Under the pieces are notes generated by a model. That model did no database searches. It was not told the DNA's origin and worked only from the letters and a program-made list of their open reading frames with translations. 64,000 bases of DNA from the NCBI RefSeq assembly GCF_030269605.1, contig NZ_BSTQ01000007.1, positions 297,523 through 361,522 of the forward strand, read 5' to 3'. The stretch comes from Lentzea sp. NBRC 105346 (GTDB lineage: Bacteria; Actinomycetota; Actinomycetes; Mycobacteriales; Pseudonocardiaceae). Position 1 is the first letter of the stretch, and each line of letters starts with the position of its first letter. Below are positions 36,161 to 43,956 of this stretch, piece by piece. The translations under genes and the position numbers were made by a program.

Positions 36161-36993
36161 GCCGCCGCTCGCAACGCCGCCAGTGCCCGTTCGTACGCGG
36201 CCGGGCTGAGCTTGGCGTAGTGGCCCTGCTTGCGGTGCTCCAGGTGCCGCACGCCGCGCCCCTTCACGGTGTCGGCGATCAGCACGGCCGGACGGCCACC
36301 ACCGGGAGCGTCGCGCAACGCCGGCACCAGCTCGGCGAAGTCGTGACCGTCCACAACGGACGCGTTCCAGCCGAACGCGCGCCACTTGTCGGTCAACGGT
36401 TCCAGGCCCATGCGGTCCTCGGTCGAGCCGCTGATCTGCAGGCGGTTGCGGTCGACGATCGCCACCAGGTTGTCCACCCCGAGATGCGCGGCGGACATGG
36501 CGGCCTCCCAGTTGGAGCCCTCCTGCAGCTCGCCGTCACCGAGCACGACGAACACGCGGTTGTCCCGCAACCCCCGCTTCGCCGCCAGCGCGAGGCCGAC
36601 ACCGAGCGACAGGCCGTGGCCCAGCGACCCGGTGGCGAACTCGATGCCCGGCACCGACAGCGTGGGGTGCGCCATCAGCCTGCCGCTCGCCGTGCCGTAC
36701 GTGTCGAGCTCCTCGCGCGGGAAGAACCCGCGTTCGGCGAGCGTGGAGTACAGCGCGGCGCTGGCGTGGCCCTTGCTGAGGATGAAGTGGTCGCGGCCGT
36801 CCCAGCGGGGTTCCTCGGGACGGATCCGCAGCACGTCGAAGTACAGCGCCACCAGGATGTCCGCCGCCGACAGCGACCCGCCGACGTGGGTGCCGATCGG
36901 GCCGGCGCCGATGGCGAGGATCGACTCGCGCACGGCCAGCGCCCGCCGTTCCAGCTCGAACAGACCGGTCGGTGCCTCGGCGTGGACCGTCAC
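36157..36993 (-). CDS. Transketolase N-terminal subunit (ThDP-diphosphate-binding)
   Basis: 278 residues from GTG 36993, which overlaps the aminotransferase stop (GTGA). Shows the PP domain of split transketolases: 'ESILAIGAGPIGTHVGGSLSAADILVALYFDVLRI', 'ILSKGHASAALYSTLAERGFF', 'GSLGHGLSLGVGLALAAK', and the ThDP/Mg signature 'VVLGDGELQEGSNWEAAMSAAHLGVDNLVAIVDRNRLQ' (GDG...N). Works with the next gene. Split, operon-borne transketolase pairs next to LysW are a hallmark of DADH-type biosynthesis. Confidence 0.93.
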   Translation of the reverse strand: MTVHAEAPTGLFELERRALAVRESILAIGAGPIGTHVGGSLSAADILVALYFDVLRIRPEEPRWDGRDHFILSKGHASAALYSTLAERGFFPREELDTYGTASGRLMAHPTLSVPGIEFATGSLGHGLSLGVGLALAAKRGLRDNRVFVVLGDGELQEGSNWEAAMSAAHLGVDNLVAIVDRNRLQISGSTEDRMGLEPLTDKWRAFGWNASVVDGHDFAELVPALRDAPGGGRPAVLIADTVKGRGVRHLEHRKQGHYAKLSPAAYERALAALRAAA

Positions 36994-38342
36994 GCCGCAC
37001 CGACCTTGGCCTGGTACCCCGGCACCGCGGCCCACGGCGGCGCGTAGTCGAGCTGCCGCGCGAAGCGGCCGACGACGTCGAGGTTGTTCCACACCCGCTC
37101 GAACGCGGACGCGTACTCGTCCAGCGCGGGCGCGGCGTCCGGGTTGAGGTGCATACGGCGCAGGCACAGCGAGTCCTCGATGACCTGGCACGTGACCGGG
37201 TAGTCGGCGAGGTCGTAGGTCTGCGGGTTCGCGCCGGGCAGCGACCACGGCAGACCCTGGCCGTACGCGTCCTGCTTGGTGAACACGGGCTGACCGGGCA
37301 GCGGGATGATCTGGTAGTGCGTCAGCGGCACGCCCTCGGCGAGCAACGCGCGGCGCAGCGCCTGACGGAACCGGCCGTCGGACAGGCCGTCGAGGCCGGC
37401 CGCTTCGGCGTCGAAACGGAAGCGCAGCATGTGCCACATGTGCGTGCGGTCGTTGGGAACCGTGGGAATCACGATGCCGGGCAGCTGGGCGAGGCGGTCG
37501 AGGAACACCGGGATGTTCTCGTCGCGCTTGTCCTGGTAGTCCCAGAAACTGGCGAGCTGCGCGCGGGTGAACGCGGCGAGCACCGAGCTCAGCTTGAGGT
37601 TGGAACCGCGGGTCGCCGACACGTAGAGGCGTTCCTCGGTGCTGAGGTCCTCACCGAGGATGCGCAGGCTGCGGATGCGCTCGGCGACGTCCTCGTCGTC
37701 GGTGGTGACGAGACCGCCCTCACCGCACGTGGGGATGGACTTCTCGACGTTGAGGCTCCAGCAGCCGACGTGGCCGATCGAGCCGATCGTCTGACCGCGG
37801 TACTTGCCGCCCTGGGCCTGCACGGCGTCCTCGACGACCAGCAGGTCGTACTTCCTGGCCAGCGCCCAGATCTCGTCCATGTCGGCGGGCAGGCCGCCGA
37901 GGTGCACGGGAATGATCGCGCGGGTCCGGTTGGTGATCTTCTCCTCGATCTTCGTGACGTCGATGTTGAACGTCACGGGGTCGATGTCGACGAACACCGG
38001 GATCGCCAGCTGGTACAGCGGCGCCATCGCGGTGGCGACGTAGCTCAGTGCCGGGACGATCACCTCGTCGCCGGGCTGCAGGCCGAGAGCGGTGAGCGCC
38101 AGCTCCAGCGCGACCGTGCCGCTGTTCACGGCGACGGCGTGCCGCGTGTCGCAGAACTCGGCCCATTCCGACTCGAGCCCGTGGATCTCCGGCTCGTTCT
38201 TCGCGCCGACGGTGAACTTCCGGTGGTCCAGCACGCGCAGCACCGCTTCGCGCTCGCGGTCGGTCACGACCGGCCATTCCAGCCGCCGGTATTCCGGACG
38301 TACCGCGGGCTTGCCGCCGAACATCGCCAGCTCCGCCTTCAT
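36990..38342 (-). CDS. DegT/DnrJ/EryC1-family PLP aminotransferase
   Basis: 450 residues. PLP landmarks: 'VAVNSGTVALELALTALGLQPGDEVIVPALSYVATA' (phosphate-binding Ser/Thr), 'DIDPVTFNID', 'VVEDAVQAQGGKYRGQTIGSIGHVGCWSLNVEKSIPTCGEGG' with Schiff-base Lys201, and a C-terminal domain with 'LVTTDDEDVAERIRSLRILGED'. It adds an amino group to a ketone; here the expected substrate is the C6 ketone made by the transketolase while still attached to LysW, giving the 6-amino group of DADH. First gene of the operon; a 134-base gap upstream carries the promoter and an 18-bp hairpin. Confidence 0.92.
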   Translation of the reverse strand: MKAELAMFGGKPAVRPEYRRLEWPVVTDREREAVLRVLDHRKFTVGAKNEPEIHGLESEWAEFCDTRHAVAVNSGTVALELALTALGLQPGDEVIVPALSYVATAMAPLYQLAIPVFVDIDPVTFNIDVTKIEEKITNRTRAIIPVHLGGLPADMDEIWALARKYDLLVVEDAVQAQGGKYRGQTIGSIGHVGCWSLNVEKSIPTCGEGGLVTTDDEDVAERIRSLRILGEDLSTEERLYVSATRGSNLKLSSVLAAFTRAQLASFWDYQDKRDENIPVFLDRLAQLPGIVIPTVPNDRTHMWHMLRFRFDAEAAGLDGLSDGRFRQALRRALLAEGVPLTHYQIIPLPGQPVFTKQDAYGQGLPWSLPGANPQTYDLADYPVTCQVIEDSLCLRRMHLNPDAAPALDEYASAFERVWNNLDVVGRFARQLDYAPPWAAVPGYQAKVGAA

Positions 38343-38476
38343 ATCCGTTCCTCTCGCCGAGAACAGGCAAACCGCACGTTGGATTCGAAACCGACACTAA
38401 GTTCCGCTGCTCTCGTCGCGGTATCAGCGGGGTCGTGAGTGGTTTCCGTTGCTATGACGACGGAAACCACTCACGA
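38343..38476 (-). promoter_or_regulatory. Promoter region of the carrier-protein operon
   Basis: The gap between the decarboxylase stop and the aminotransferase start holds the likely promoter of the nine-gene operon and, at its right end, the hairpin that closes the upstream transcription unit. A/T-richer patches at 38365-38405 stand out. A weak ribosome-binding site precedes ATG 38342 (rc GAGAGGAACGG). Confidence 0.45.
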
Positions 38477-38477
38477 C
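38432..38477 (-). terminator. 18-bp hairpin after the ThDP decarboxylase gene (copy 1 of 2)
   Basis: Arms GTCGTGAGTGGTTTCCGT (38432-38449) and its exact complement (38460-38477) around a 10-base loop; it reaches the last base of the decarboxylase stop codon. The arms are identical to those of the hairpin at 43908-43953. Function: terminator or dispersed palindromic element. Confidence 0.75.
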
Positions 38478-40060
38478 TAGTACATTGCTGGAGGGTTCGG
38501 GTCGACGAGCACGTGCACGAGGTGCGGCCGTTCGTCTTGCAGTGCAAGGGAAAGCGCGGCCTTCAGTTCGTCGGGCCGACTCACGGTCGTCGCTTCGCAG
38601 CCCATTCCCGTTGCCAGTGCGACGAAATCCAGGTCGCCGAGGTCCACTCCGGGGATGTTGCGGCCACCCGCCGCCGCGCCCAGCGTGCGCACCGCCGAGT
38701 ACTGGGTGTTGTCCAGGATCACGAACGTCACCGGCACGCGTTCCCTTGCCGCGGTCCACAGTCCCTGGATGCTGTACATCGACGAGCCGTCGCCCAGCAC
38801 GGCCACGACCTTCCGATCCGGTTTGCCCATCGCCACACCGATCGCCGCGGGCAGGCCGTAGCCTAGGGCGCCGCTGGCCGTCGTGAGGAAACCCGTGTCG
38901 GTCGCTGAGATCGGTAAGTGATCGTGCAGCAGGGTCCGATGGCTCGGCGTCTCCTCGACCACGACCGCGTTGTCCGGCAACAGTTCCGCGACCGTCGAGT
39001 ACACGAGTCCGGCCGAGATCGGCGACGTCTCCGCCGGCCGCGGTGGCCTGGTCAACCTCGGCGGTGGCGTCCGGTCCACGTGGTGCACGAGGTCGTTGAG
39101 CGCGGTGATCGCGAGCTTCATCGTGGCGCGGATGCCGGCGCCCGCACGGGCCCGCGCGAGCTCCTGGTCGTTGTCGCTGACCAGGAACAGCGGCGGCAGC
39201 GCGACGTCGGACTCACCGCGGTAGACGTGATAGGTGAACGCCGGCGCGCCGAGCACGAGCACGACGTCGTGTTCCCGCAGCGCTTCGGCGGTGGCCCGGC
39301 GTTCCGGGTGGAGGAAGCCGCGGAACAGGCGGTGGTCCTCGGGGAACGAGCAGCGCGGCGACACGCCGGCCGCCCACACGCCGGCGTTCAGCTGCTCCGC
39401 CAACGCGATCAGGTCCTCGACGGCGGCATCCTCGTCGATCGCGGGACCGGCGACGATGCCGGGCCGCGTGCTTCCGTTCAGCGCGGCGGCCAGGTCCTGC
39501 AGTGTTCGGGGATCCGGTGCGAATCCGGGAATGCGTGGCCGTTGCGGGACTGTGCCTTCATATGGCTCGTCCCAGTCGTCGACCGGAACGGACAGGAACA
39601 CCGGGCCCTGAGGTGCCTGGGACGCGATGTGGAACGCCCGCGCGAGCGCGGCCGGCACGTCCTGCGCGCGGGCCGGTTCACAGCTCCACTTCACATACGG
39701 CTTAGGGAAGTCGACCGCGTCCGTGGCGCCCAGGAACGGGTCGTCCGGCAACAGCGTGCGCATTTGCTGCCCGGCCAGCACGATCAGCGGCGTGCGGTTG
39801 CGGAACGCCGTGAAAACGTGCCCGAGACCGTGGCCCAGACCGCCCGCCGAATGCAGGTTGACCAGAACGGGACTCCGGGTGGCGTGCGCGTATCCGTCGG
39901 CCATCGCCACGACGACCGACTCCTGCAGACCGAGGACGTACCGGAAGTCGTCCGGCCAGTCGGTCAGGAACGCGATCTCGGTGGTGCCCGGATTGCCGAA
40001 CACGGTCGTGAGCCCGAGTTCGCGCATCAGCTGGCGGGTGACGTCCCGGACGGTCTGCAT
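38477..40060 (-). CDS. Benzoylformate decarboxylase-like thiamine-diphosphate enzyme
   Basis: 527 residues, colinear with Pseudomonas MdlC. Active-site positions: Glu47 ('LQES', cofactor activation), His70 ('VNLHSAGG'), a His near 281 ('APAFTYHVY'), and Thr26 where MdlC has the catalytic Ser26 ('FGNPGTTE'). ThDP/Mg motif 'VLGDGSSMYSIQGLWTAARERVPVTFVILDN'. It should decarboxylate an aryl 2-oxo acid to an aldehyde or use the aryl carbanion for carboligation. It is 10 bases behind the PapC/TyrA-like gene and thus in the same unit; an (amino/hydroxy)phenyl-2-oxo acid is the likely substrate. Ends at an 18-bp hairpin. Confidence 0.88.
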   Translation of the reverse strand: MQTVRDVTRQLMRELGLTTVFGNPGTTEIAFLTDWPDDFRYVLGLQESVVVAMADGYAHATRSPVLVNLHSAGGLGHGLGHVFTAFRNRTPLIVLAGQQMRTLLPDDPFLGATDAVDFPKPYVKWSCEPARAQDVPAALARAFHIASQAPQGPVFLSVPVDDWDEPYEGTVPQRPRIPGFAPDPRTLQDLAAALNGSTRPGIVAGPAIDEDAAVEDLIALAEQLNAGVWAAGVSPRCSFPEDHRLFRGFLHPERRATAEALREHDVVLVLGAPAFTYHVYRGESDVALPPLFLVSDNDQELARARAGAGIRATMKLAITALNDLVHHVDRTPPPRLTRPPRPAETSPISAGLVYSTVAELLPDNAVVVEETPSHRTLLHDHLPISATDTGFLTTASGALGYGLPAAIGVAMGKPDRKVVAVLGDGSSMYSIQGLWTAARERVPVTFVILDNTQYSAVRTLGAAAGGRNIPGVDLGDLDFVALATGMGCEATTVSRPDELKAALSLALQDERPHLVHVLVDPNPPAMY

Positions 40061-40070
40061 GGGTTTCCCT

Positions 40071-40934
40071 CTATCGGCTCAGGGCGAACAGCTCGGCGCA
40101 GCGGTCCCGCAGCCGGGGCCCGTCGGCGCCGAGGTGGTCGCCGATCCGCCGCACCCAGTCCTGGAAGCGCCCGCGGTCGCCGACCATCGCCAGCTCGTCC
40201 AGCTCGGTCACCGCCTCGCTCAACGCGGCCCGCGCCTCGGCCGCGTCGGGGTTGGCGGCCTGGATGTCCCAGTACACGTCCAGGTTGCCACCGGTGATGC
40301 GCGCCAACAACGCCAGCATCGTCAGGTGAGGCGGAGGTGCGAGCGTGATGAGAGTGCGCATGTCGTGACCGGCGACGACGCTGCCGAACGCCAGCACGGC
40401 CGCATGTGTGGCGGCCTGCATCACCGCGGCCGTCCGGTCGTGGTCGGCCGCCGACAGTTCCACCACGTCCGCGCCCGCACTTCCGATCAGGTCGAGGAGT
40501 GCGGCCGTGCGCGGGCCGTCGACCACGCGGATCGCGGCGACGGAGTTGCCCGCGAAACCGAGCGCGGGCGCGAACATCGGGTTCAGGCCGCACACCTCGG
40601 CGCCGCGTTCCTCCGCCAGCGCGGTGAGGCCGCGCGTGATTCCCTGCTGCACGGACAGCGTCTCCACCAGCAACGTGCCCGGCCGCACCGCCGCGGCACA
40701 GGCGGTCGCCGCGTCGAGCGCCACGTGCTCGGGCAACGCGAAGATCACCACGTCGGCGGCGGCGATCTTTTCCAGGATCTGCTGATCGGGCGCGCACGCG
40801 TCACCCGTGACGGATTCAGCTTCGTGAACGAGCGACGCTCCACCGTCGATCGACACGACCGGTCCATGCTGGAGGCACAGCCGGACGAACAACCGGCCGA
40901 CCTGCCCGGCGCCACCGACCACAACTGTGTTCAT
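40071..40934 (-). CDS. Prephenate dehydrogenase-like protein, PapC-type (possible 4-amino-4-deoxyprephenate dehydrogenase)
   Basis: 287 residues from ATG 40934, overlapping the preceding stop (ATGA). NAD-binding motif 'VVVGGAGQVGRLFVRLCLQHGPVVSIDG', 'VVIFALPEHVALDAATACAAAVRPGTLLVETLSVQQ', and the TyrA helical domain with 'HLTMLALLARITGGNLDVYWDIQAANPDA'. The His of the TyrA 'HPMFGP' motif, which polarises the ring hydroxyl, is Asn118 here ('LNPMFAP'). That change suits a 4-amino rather than 4-hydroxy substrate (inference). With the PapB-like mutase at 28051 it would supply 4-amino- or 4-hydroxyphenylpyruvate; a PapA-type aminase is not in the window. Confidence 0.85.
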   Translation of the reverse strand: MNTVVVGGAGQVGRLFVRLCLQHGPVVSIDGGASLVHEAESVTGDACAPDQQILEKIAAADVVIFALPEHVALDAATACAAAVRPGTLLVETLSVQQGITRGLTALAEERGAEVCGLNPMFAPALGFAGNSVAAIRVVDGPRTAALLDLIGSAGADVVELSAADHDRTAAVMQAATHAAVLAFGSVVAGHDMRTLITLAPPPHLTMLALLARITGGNLDVYWDIQAANPDAAEARAALSEAVTELDELAMVGDRGRFQDWVRRIGDHLGADGPRLRDRCAELFALSR

Positions 40935-41530
40935 CGAAGCTCCAGCACTGCGTCGAAGTGGTACTGCGTTCCGGTCGAGGACGCGACCTCGTAGCCGTGT
41001 TCGGCGCAGATGGCGTCGATCTCGTGCCAACAGGCCAGGGGGACGCCGACGAGCCGCACGCGTTCGACGGAGCGGTCCGCGAGCAGCCGCGCGAGGTGCG
41101 ACGCGGCGTGCAGCTCGTGGTTCCACCGGAGCATCGGCGCTCCCGCCACGCGCTGGGAATGTCGCAGCACGACGTCGAAATCGGGGTAGGCGTGCACCTC
41201 GACACCGGGGCCGAGGCCGCGCAGCAGCGCCGACGGAGACCAGCCGGCGGCCCCGAGGTTCGCGACGAACACGGCGCCCTCGTGCCCGACGAGTCCGAGG
41301 CCCGCGGTCACGGTCGCCGGTATGTCCAATGTGGACGCGCCTCGGGCGGTGAGGTCCAGCAGCACCAGGTCGTAGTCGCCACGCCGCGCGTGCACCCGTT
41401 CCGACGCGCTGACCAACCGGTAGTGCTCCGCGGCCACCGCGAGCCGCGCGTCGCCGATGTGCAACACGCGGCGCGGTGCCAGGCTGCCGATCCTGGCGCA
41501 CAGCTGCGACGGCGAGTCGATGACGGTCAT
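40931..41530 (-). CDS. Unrecognised Rossmann-like protein, methyltransferase-like
   Basis: 199 residues, coupled to its neighbours by ATGA overlaps on both sides, so it is an integral pathway gene. The centre reads like a class I methyltransferase core ('APRRVLHIGDARLAVAAEHYRLVSAS', 'GDYDLVLLDLTARGASTLDIPATVTAGLGLVGHEGAVFVANLG') but the glycine-rich SAM loop is reduced ('HIGDAR'), and the usual acidic residue after strand 2 is not obvious. The rest ('VHAYPDFDVVLRHSQRVAGAPMLRWNHELHAASHLARLL') matches no family I know. It may be a methyltransferase that has lost activity, or an enzyme of another kind. Confidence 0.7.
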   Translation of the reverse strand: MTVIDSPSQLCARIGSLAPRRVLHIGDARLAVAAEHYRLVSASERVHARRGDYDLVLLDLTARGASTLDIPATVTAGLGLVGHEGAVFVANLGAAGWSPSALLRGLGPGVEVHAYPDFDVVLRHSQRVAGAPMLRWNHELHAASHLARLLADRSVERVRLVGVPLACWHEIDAICAEHGYEVASSTGTQYHFDAVLELR

Positions 41531-43887
41531 GACACAGCCGCCAGATCGACCTCGTAGGCGCGCAGCCGTTGCAGGTCGAGCTTGCCGCTGGGACTGCGTG
41601 GCAGTTCGGGCAGCACGATGAACCGGTCCGGGTGCATGTACGCGGGCAGCAGGCGGGCGACCTCACCGCGCAGCTCGGCCTCGGTGACGCCGGCGTGCGA
41701 CGCGACGAACGCGAGCACCCTGGTTTCGCGCACCTGCACCACGCAGTCCGCGACACCCTTGTGCTGGCGGACCGCGGCCTCGATCTCGCCGAGCTCGACG
41801 CGGAACCCGCGCAGCTTCACCTGGTTGTCGACGCGGCCGAGGATGTACAGCTCGCCCTGCGCGGACCACTGGCCGCGGTCTCCGGTGCGGTACAACCTGC
41901 CGTTGCCGAACGGGTCCGGCAGGAACCGTTCCGCGGTGAGCTGCGGCCTGCGATGGTAGCCGCGCGCGACGGCCGGTCCGCCGATGTAGATCTCGCCGGG
42001 CAGTCCGGGCGGCACCGGGCGCAGGTGCGCGTCCAGCACGTGGATGCGGTAGTTCGGCAGTGGGCCGCCGATCGGGATCTTGGCACCAGTGGCGTCCGCG
42101 AAGTCGCAGCGGTGCGCGGTCGCCCAGACCGCGGCCTCGGTCGGGCCGTAGTCGTTGAGCAGCACGGCGTCCGGGCAGTCGAACAGGTGCCGCGCGACCA
42201 GCTTCGGCGGCATCGGCTCGCCGCCGACGGAGACCAGCTTCAGGTCCTCGAGCCCCGACCCGCCGGCGGCCTGCAGCACCAGTCCGTAGTGCGACGGCAC
42301 CGAGTGGATGTGCGTGACCCGGTGACGCAGCAACAGACTTCTCAACGCGAGCAGGTCGTGCGCCTCGATCTCGGTGGGCAGCACGACCGTGCCACCGCCC
42401 GTCAACGTCCAGTACAGGCCGCCCGCGGCGCCGTCGAAGCACAACGGCATCGTGACAAGGTCTTTCTTCGGGGGCGGACCACCGACACCGCGCGCGTGCG
42501 TGGAGACCACAATGGACCGATGGCTGACCGCGACGCCCTTGGGCACACCGGTCGAGCCGGAGGTGTAGATCAGGTAGGCGGTGTCGGCCGGGTCGACGTG
42601 CCTTGGCCGATGTCCGGGGATCCCGGTCTCGTCGCCGGTCAGCACGGCACGGGCGCCGGAGTCCTCGATGATGTGCCGGATCCGTTCCTCGGGGTACGAC
42701 GGCTCGATCGGGACGTACGCGGCGCCGGACTTGAGCACGCCGAGCATCGCGACGATCGACTCGACGCGGCGTTCGGCCATGATCGCGACGACGTCGTGCC
42801 GGCCGATCCCCTGCTCCGCCAGCGCGTTCGCCACCGCGTCCGCGCGATCGTTGAGTTCGCCGTAGGTCAGCTTCGCGTCGCCGCACACCACGGCCAGGGC
42901 TTGCGGGTCGTGCCGTTCGACCACCGTGTGCAGGCACGTGTCCGGCAACTCCTGCCGGTCGCCCCGCGACCACTCGGCGACGGCCGCGGTCTCCTCGTCG
43001 GTCAGCGCGGTGATCTCCACGACCGGGCGGTCGGCCACGATCTCGTCGATCACGTGGCGGAGGCGGTTGGCGAACGCGAAGACGTCCGGGGTTTCGAACA
43101 GGCCCGCGTCGTAGTCGATCCGCAGCGTGCGTTCCGGGGTCAGTGAGATCGCCAGTTCGTGCCGGGCGCGTCCGTCGGCCACCTCGACCGGGGTGATGAC
43201 GAAGGGGCCCACCGCTTCCGGCTTCGCCTTGTGGTGCCGGGTGACGGCGACGGATGTACTGATGCCTGGTGGCACCGGGATGCCTGTGGTGTTCCGGATT
43301 CTGCGGACCAGCGCACCCGCGGGCTCGTTCTCGTTGACGGTGACCGGCACCAGCCGTCCGGACACCAGGAGATGTGCGTTGGGCTGGGACCGGTAGCGGG
43401 CCAGCAGGATCGCGACGGCCGCGGCGAGCGTCGGTTCGTCGACGTCGGCGCACGGGCGGATCAGGGTGCTCGCGGAACCGGAGGGCTGGCCGGTCCGGAG
43501 GCCGGGCAGGTCGACCTCCGGAATCTGGGGCGGTTGTGGTTCCGCGGCCACCCCAACGGGTTCGTCGGCCAGGACACAGCCGAGCACGGCCCGCGGGTCG
43601 AGGCCCCCACGCGTGATCACCACGGCGAGGTGGTGGCGCCGGCCGAGCTTGGCCAGCGCCACCCTCGCGGGTGCCCCGGTGATGTCGATGACCGCGGCCT
43701 CGGTCTCGGCCCGCACCAGCTCACCCCAGCAGGCTCCGGCCTGCGCGCCGCTGAACTCCTCACCGGGTGCGGAGAAGTCGTACCCGACCAGACGCAGGCC
43801 CGGGAAGGTCGTGGCGAGCCGGGCCTTGGTCCGGCCGAGGTCGAGCTCGCCCAGCACCAGCCAGGCACGATCAGTCAGGTCAGGCAC
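41527..43887 (-). CDS. Stand-alone NRPS adenylation protein with a degenerate condensation-like N-terminus and no carrier domain
   Basis: 786 residues from GTG 43887 (AAGGAG six bases upstream; a longer frame starts inside a hairpin and is not used). Residues 1-305 resemble the back half of a C domain ('TLRIDYDAGLFETPDVFAFANRLRHVIDEI') but lack HHxxxDG. Residues about 310-786 are a full A domain: A3 'YTSGSTGVPKG' (about 439), A5 'NDYGPTEAAVW', A7 'YRTGDRG', A8 '[16 protein letters not shown]', A10 'SPSGKLD'. The specificity residues read by eye are D-G-G-H-S-G-D-V-W-K, which I cannot match to a known amino acid. No T domain, so it must load a carrier in trans, most likely the T domain of the C-A*-T protein at 49558. 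Confidence 0.85.
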   Translation of the reverse strand: MPDLTDRAWLVLGELDLGRTKARLATTFPGLRLVGYDFSAPGEEFSGAQAGACWGELVRAETEAAVIDITGAPARVALAKLGRRHHLAVVITRGGLDPRAVLGCVLADEPVGVAAEPQPPQIPEVDLPGLRTGQPSGSASTLIRPCADVDEPTLAAAVAILLARYRSQPNAHLLVSGRLVPVTVNENEPAGALVRRIRNTTGIPVPPGISTSVAVTRHHKAKPEAVGPFVITPVEVADGRARHELAISLTPERTLRIDYDAGLFETPDVFAFANRLRHVIDEIVADRPVVEITALTDEETAAVAEWSRGDRQELPDTCLHTVVERHDPQALAVVCGDAKLTYGELNDRADAVANALAEQGIGRHDVVAIMAERRVESIVAMLGVLKSGAAYVPIEPSYPEERIRHIIEDSGARAVLTGDETGIPGHRPRHVDPADTAYLIYTSGSTGVPKGVAVSHRSIVVSTHARGVGGPPPKKDLVTMPLCFDGAAGGLYWTLTGGGTVVLPTEIEAHDLLALRSLLLRHRVTHIHSVPSHYGLVLQAAGGSGLEDLKLVSVGGEPMPPKLVARHLFDCPDAVLLNDYGPTEAAVWATAHRCDFADATGAKIPIGGPLPNYRIHVLDAHLRPVPPGLPGEIYIGGPAVARGYHRRPQLTAERFLPDPFGNGRLYRTGDRGQWSAQGELYILGRVDNQVKLRGFRVELGEIEAAVRQHKGVADCVVQVRETRVLAFVASHAGVTEAELRGEVARLLPAYMHPDRFIVLPELPRSPSGKLDLQRLRAYEVDLAAVS

Positions 43888-43907
43888 GATCAGCTCCTTC
43901 AGCAGGG

Positions 43908-43953
43908 GTCGTGAGTGGTTTCCGTTGCCATAGCGACGGAAACCACTCACGAC
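43908..43953 (-). terminator. 18-bp hairpin upstream of the stand-alone A gene (copy 2 of 2)
   Basis: Same arms as at 38432-38477 (GTCGTGAGTGGTTTCCGT, 43908-43925, and complement 43936-43953), loop TGCCATAGCG. It lies in the 69-base gap between the oxygenase stop and the A-protein start and may dampen read-through or protect the message end. Confidence 0.7.
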
Positions 43954-43956
43954 CAT

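Noticed and set aside
30422..38342. Primary lysine (aminoadipate) or arginine biosynthesis operon
   Set aside because: No homocitrate or homoisocitrate genes, no ArgD/LysJ or ArgJ/ArgF/ArgG; instead a transketolase pair and DegT enzyme, with NRPS genes upstream.
38477..40060. Acetolactate synthase or phenylglycine-type (HmaS/Hmo) pathway member
   Set aside because: Active-site residues and spacing match benzoylformate decarboxylase, not acetolactate synthase, and no hydroxymandelate synthase or oxidase is present.
40071..40934. Housekeeping tyrosine biosynthesis prephenate dehydrogenase
   Set aside because: It is translationally coupled within the NRPS operon and has Asn at the catalytic His position; a role in the product is more likely.
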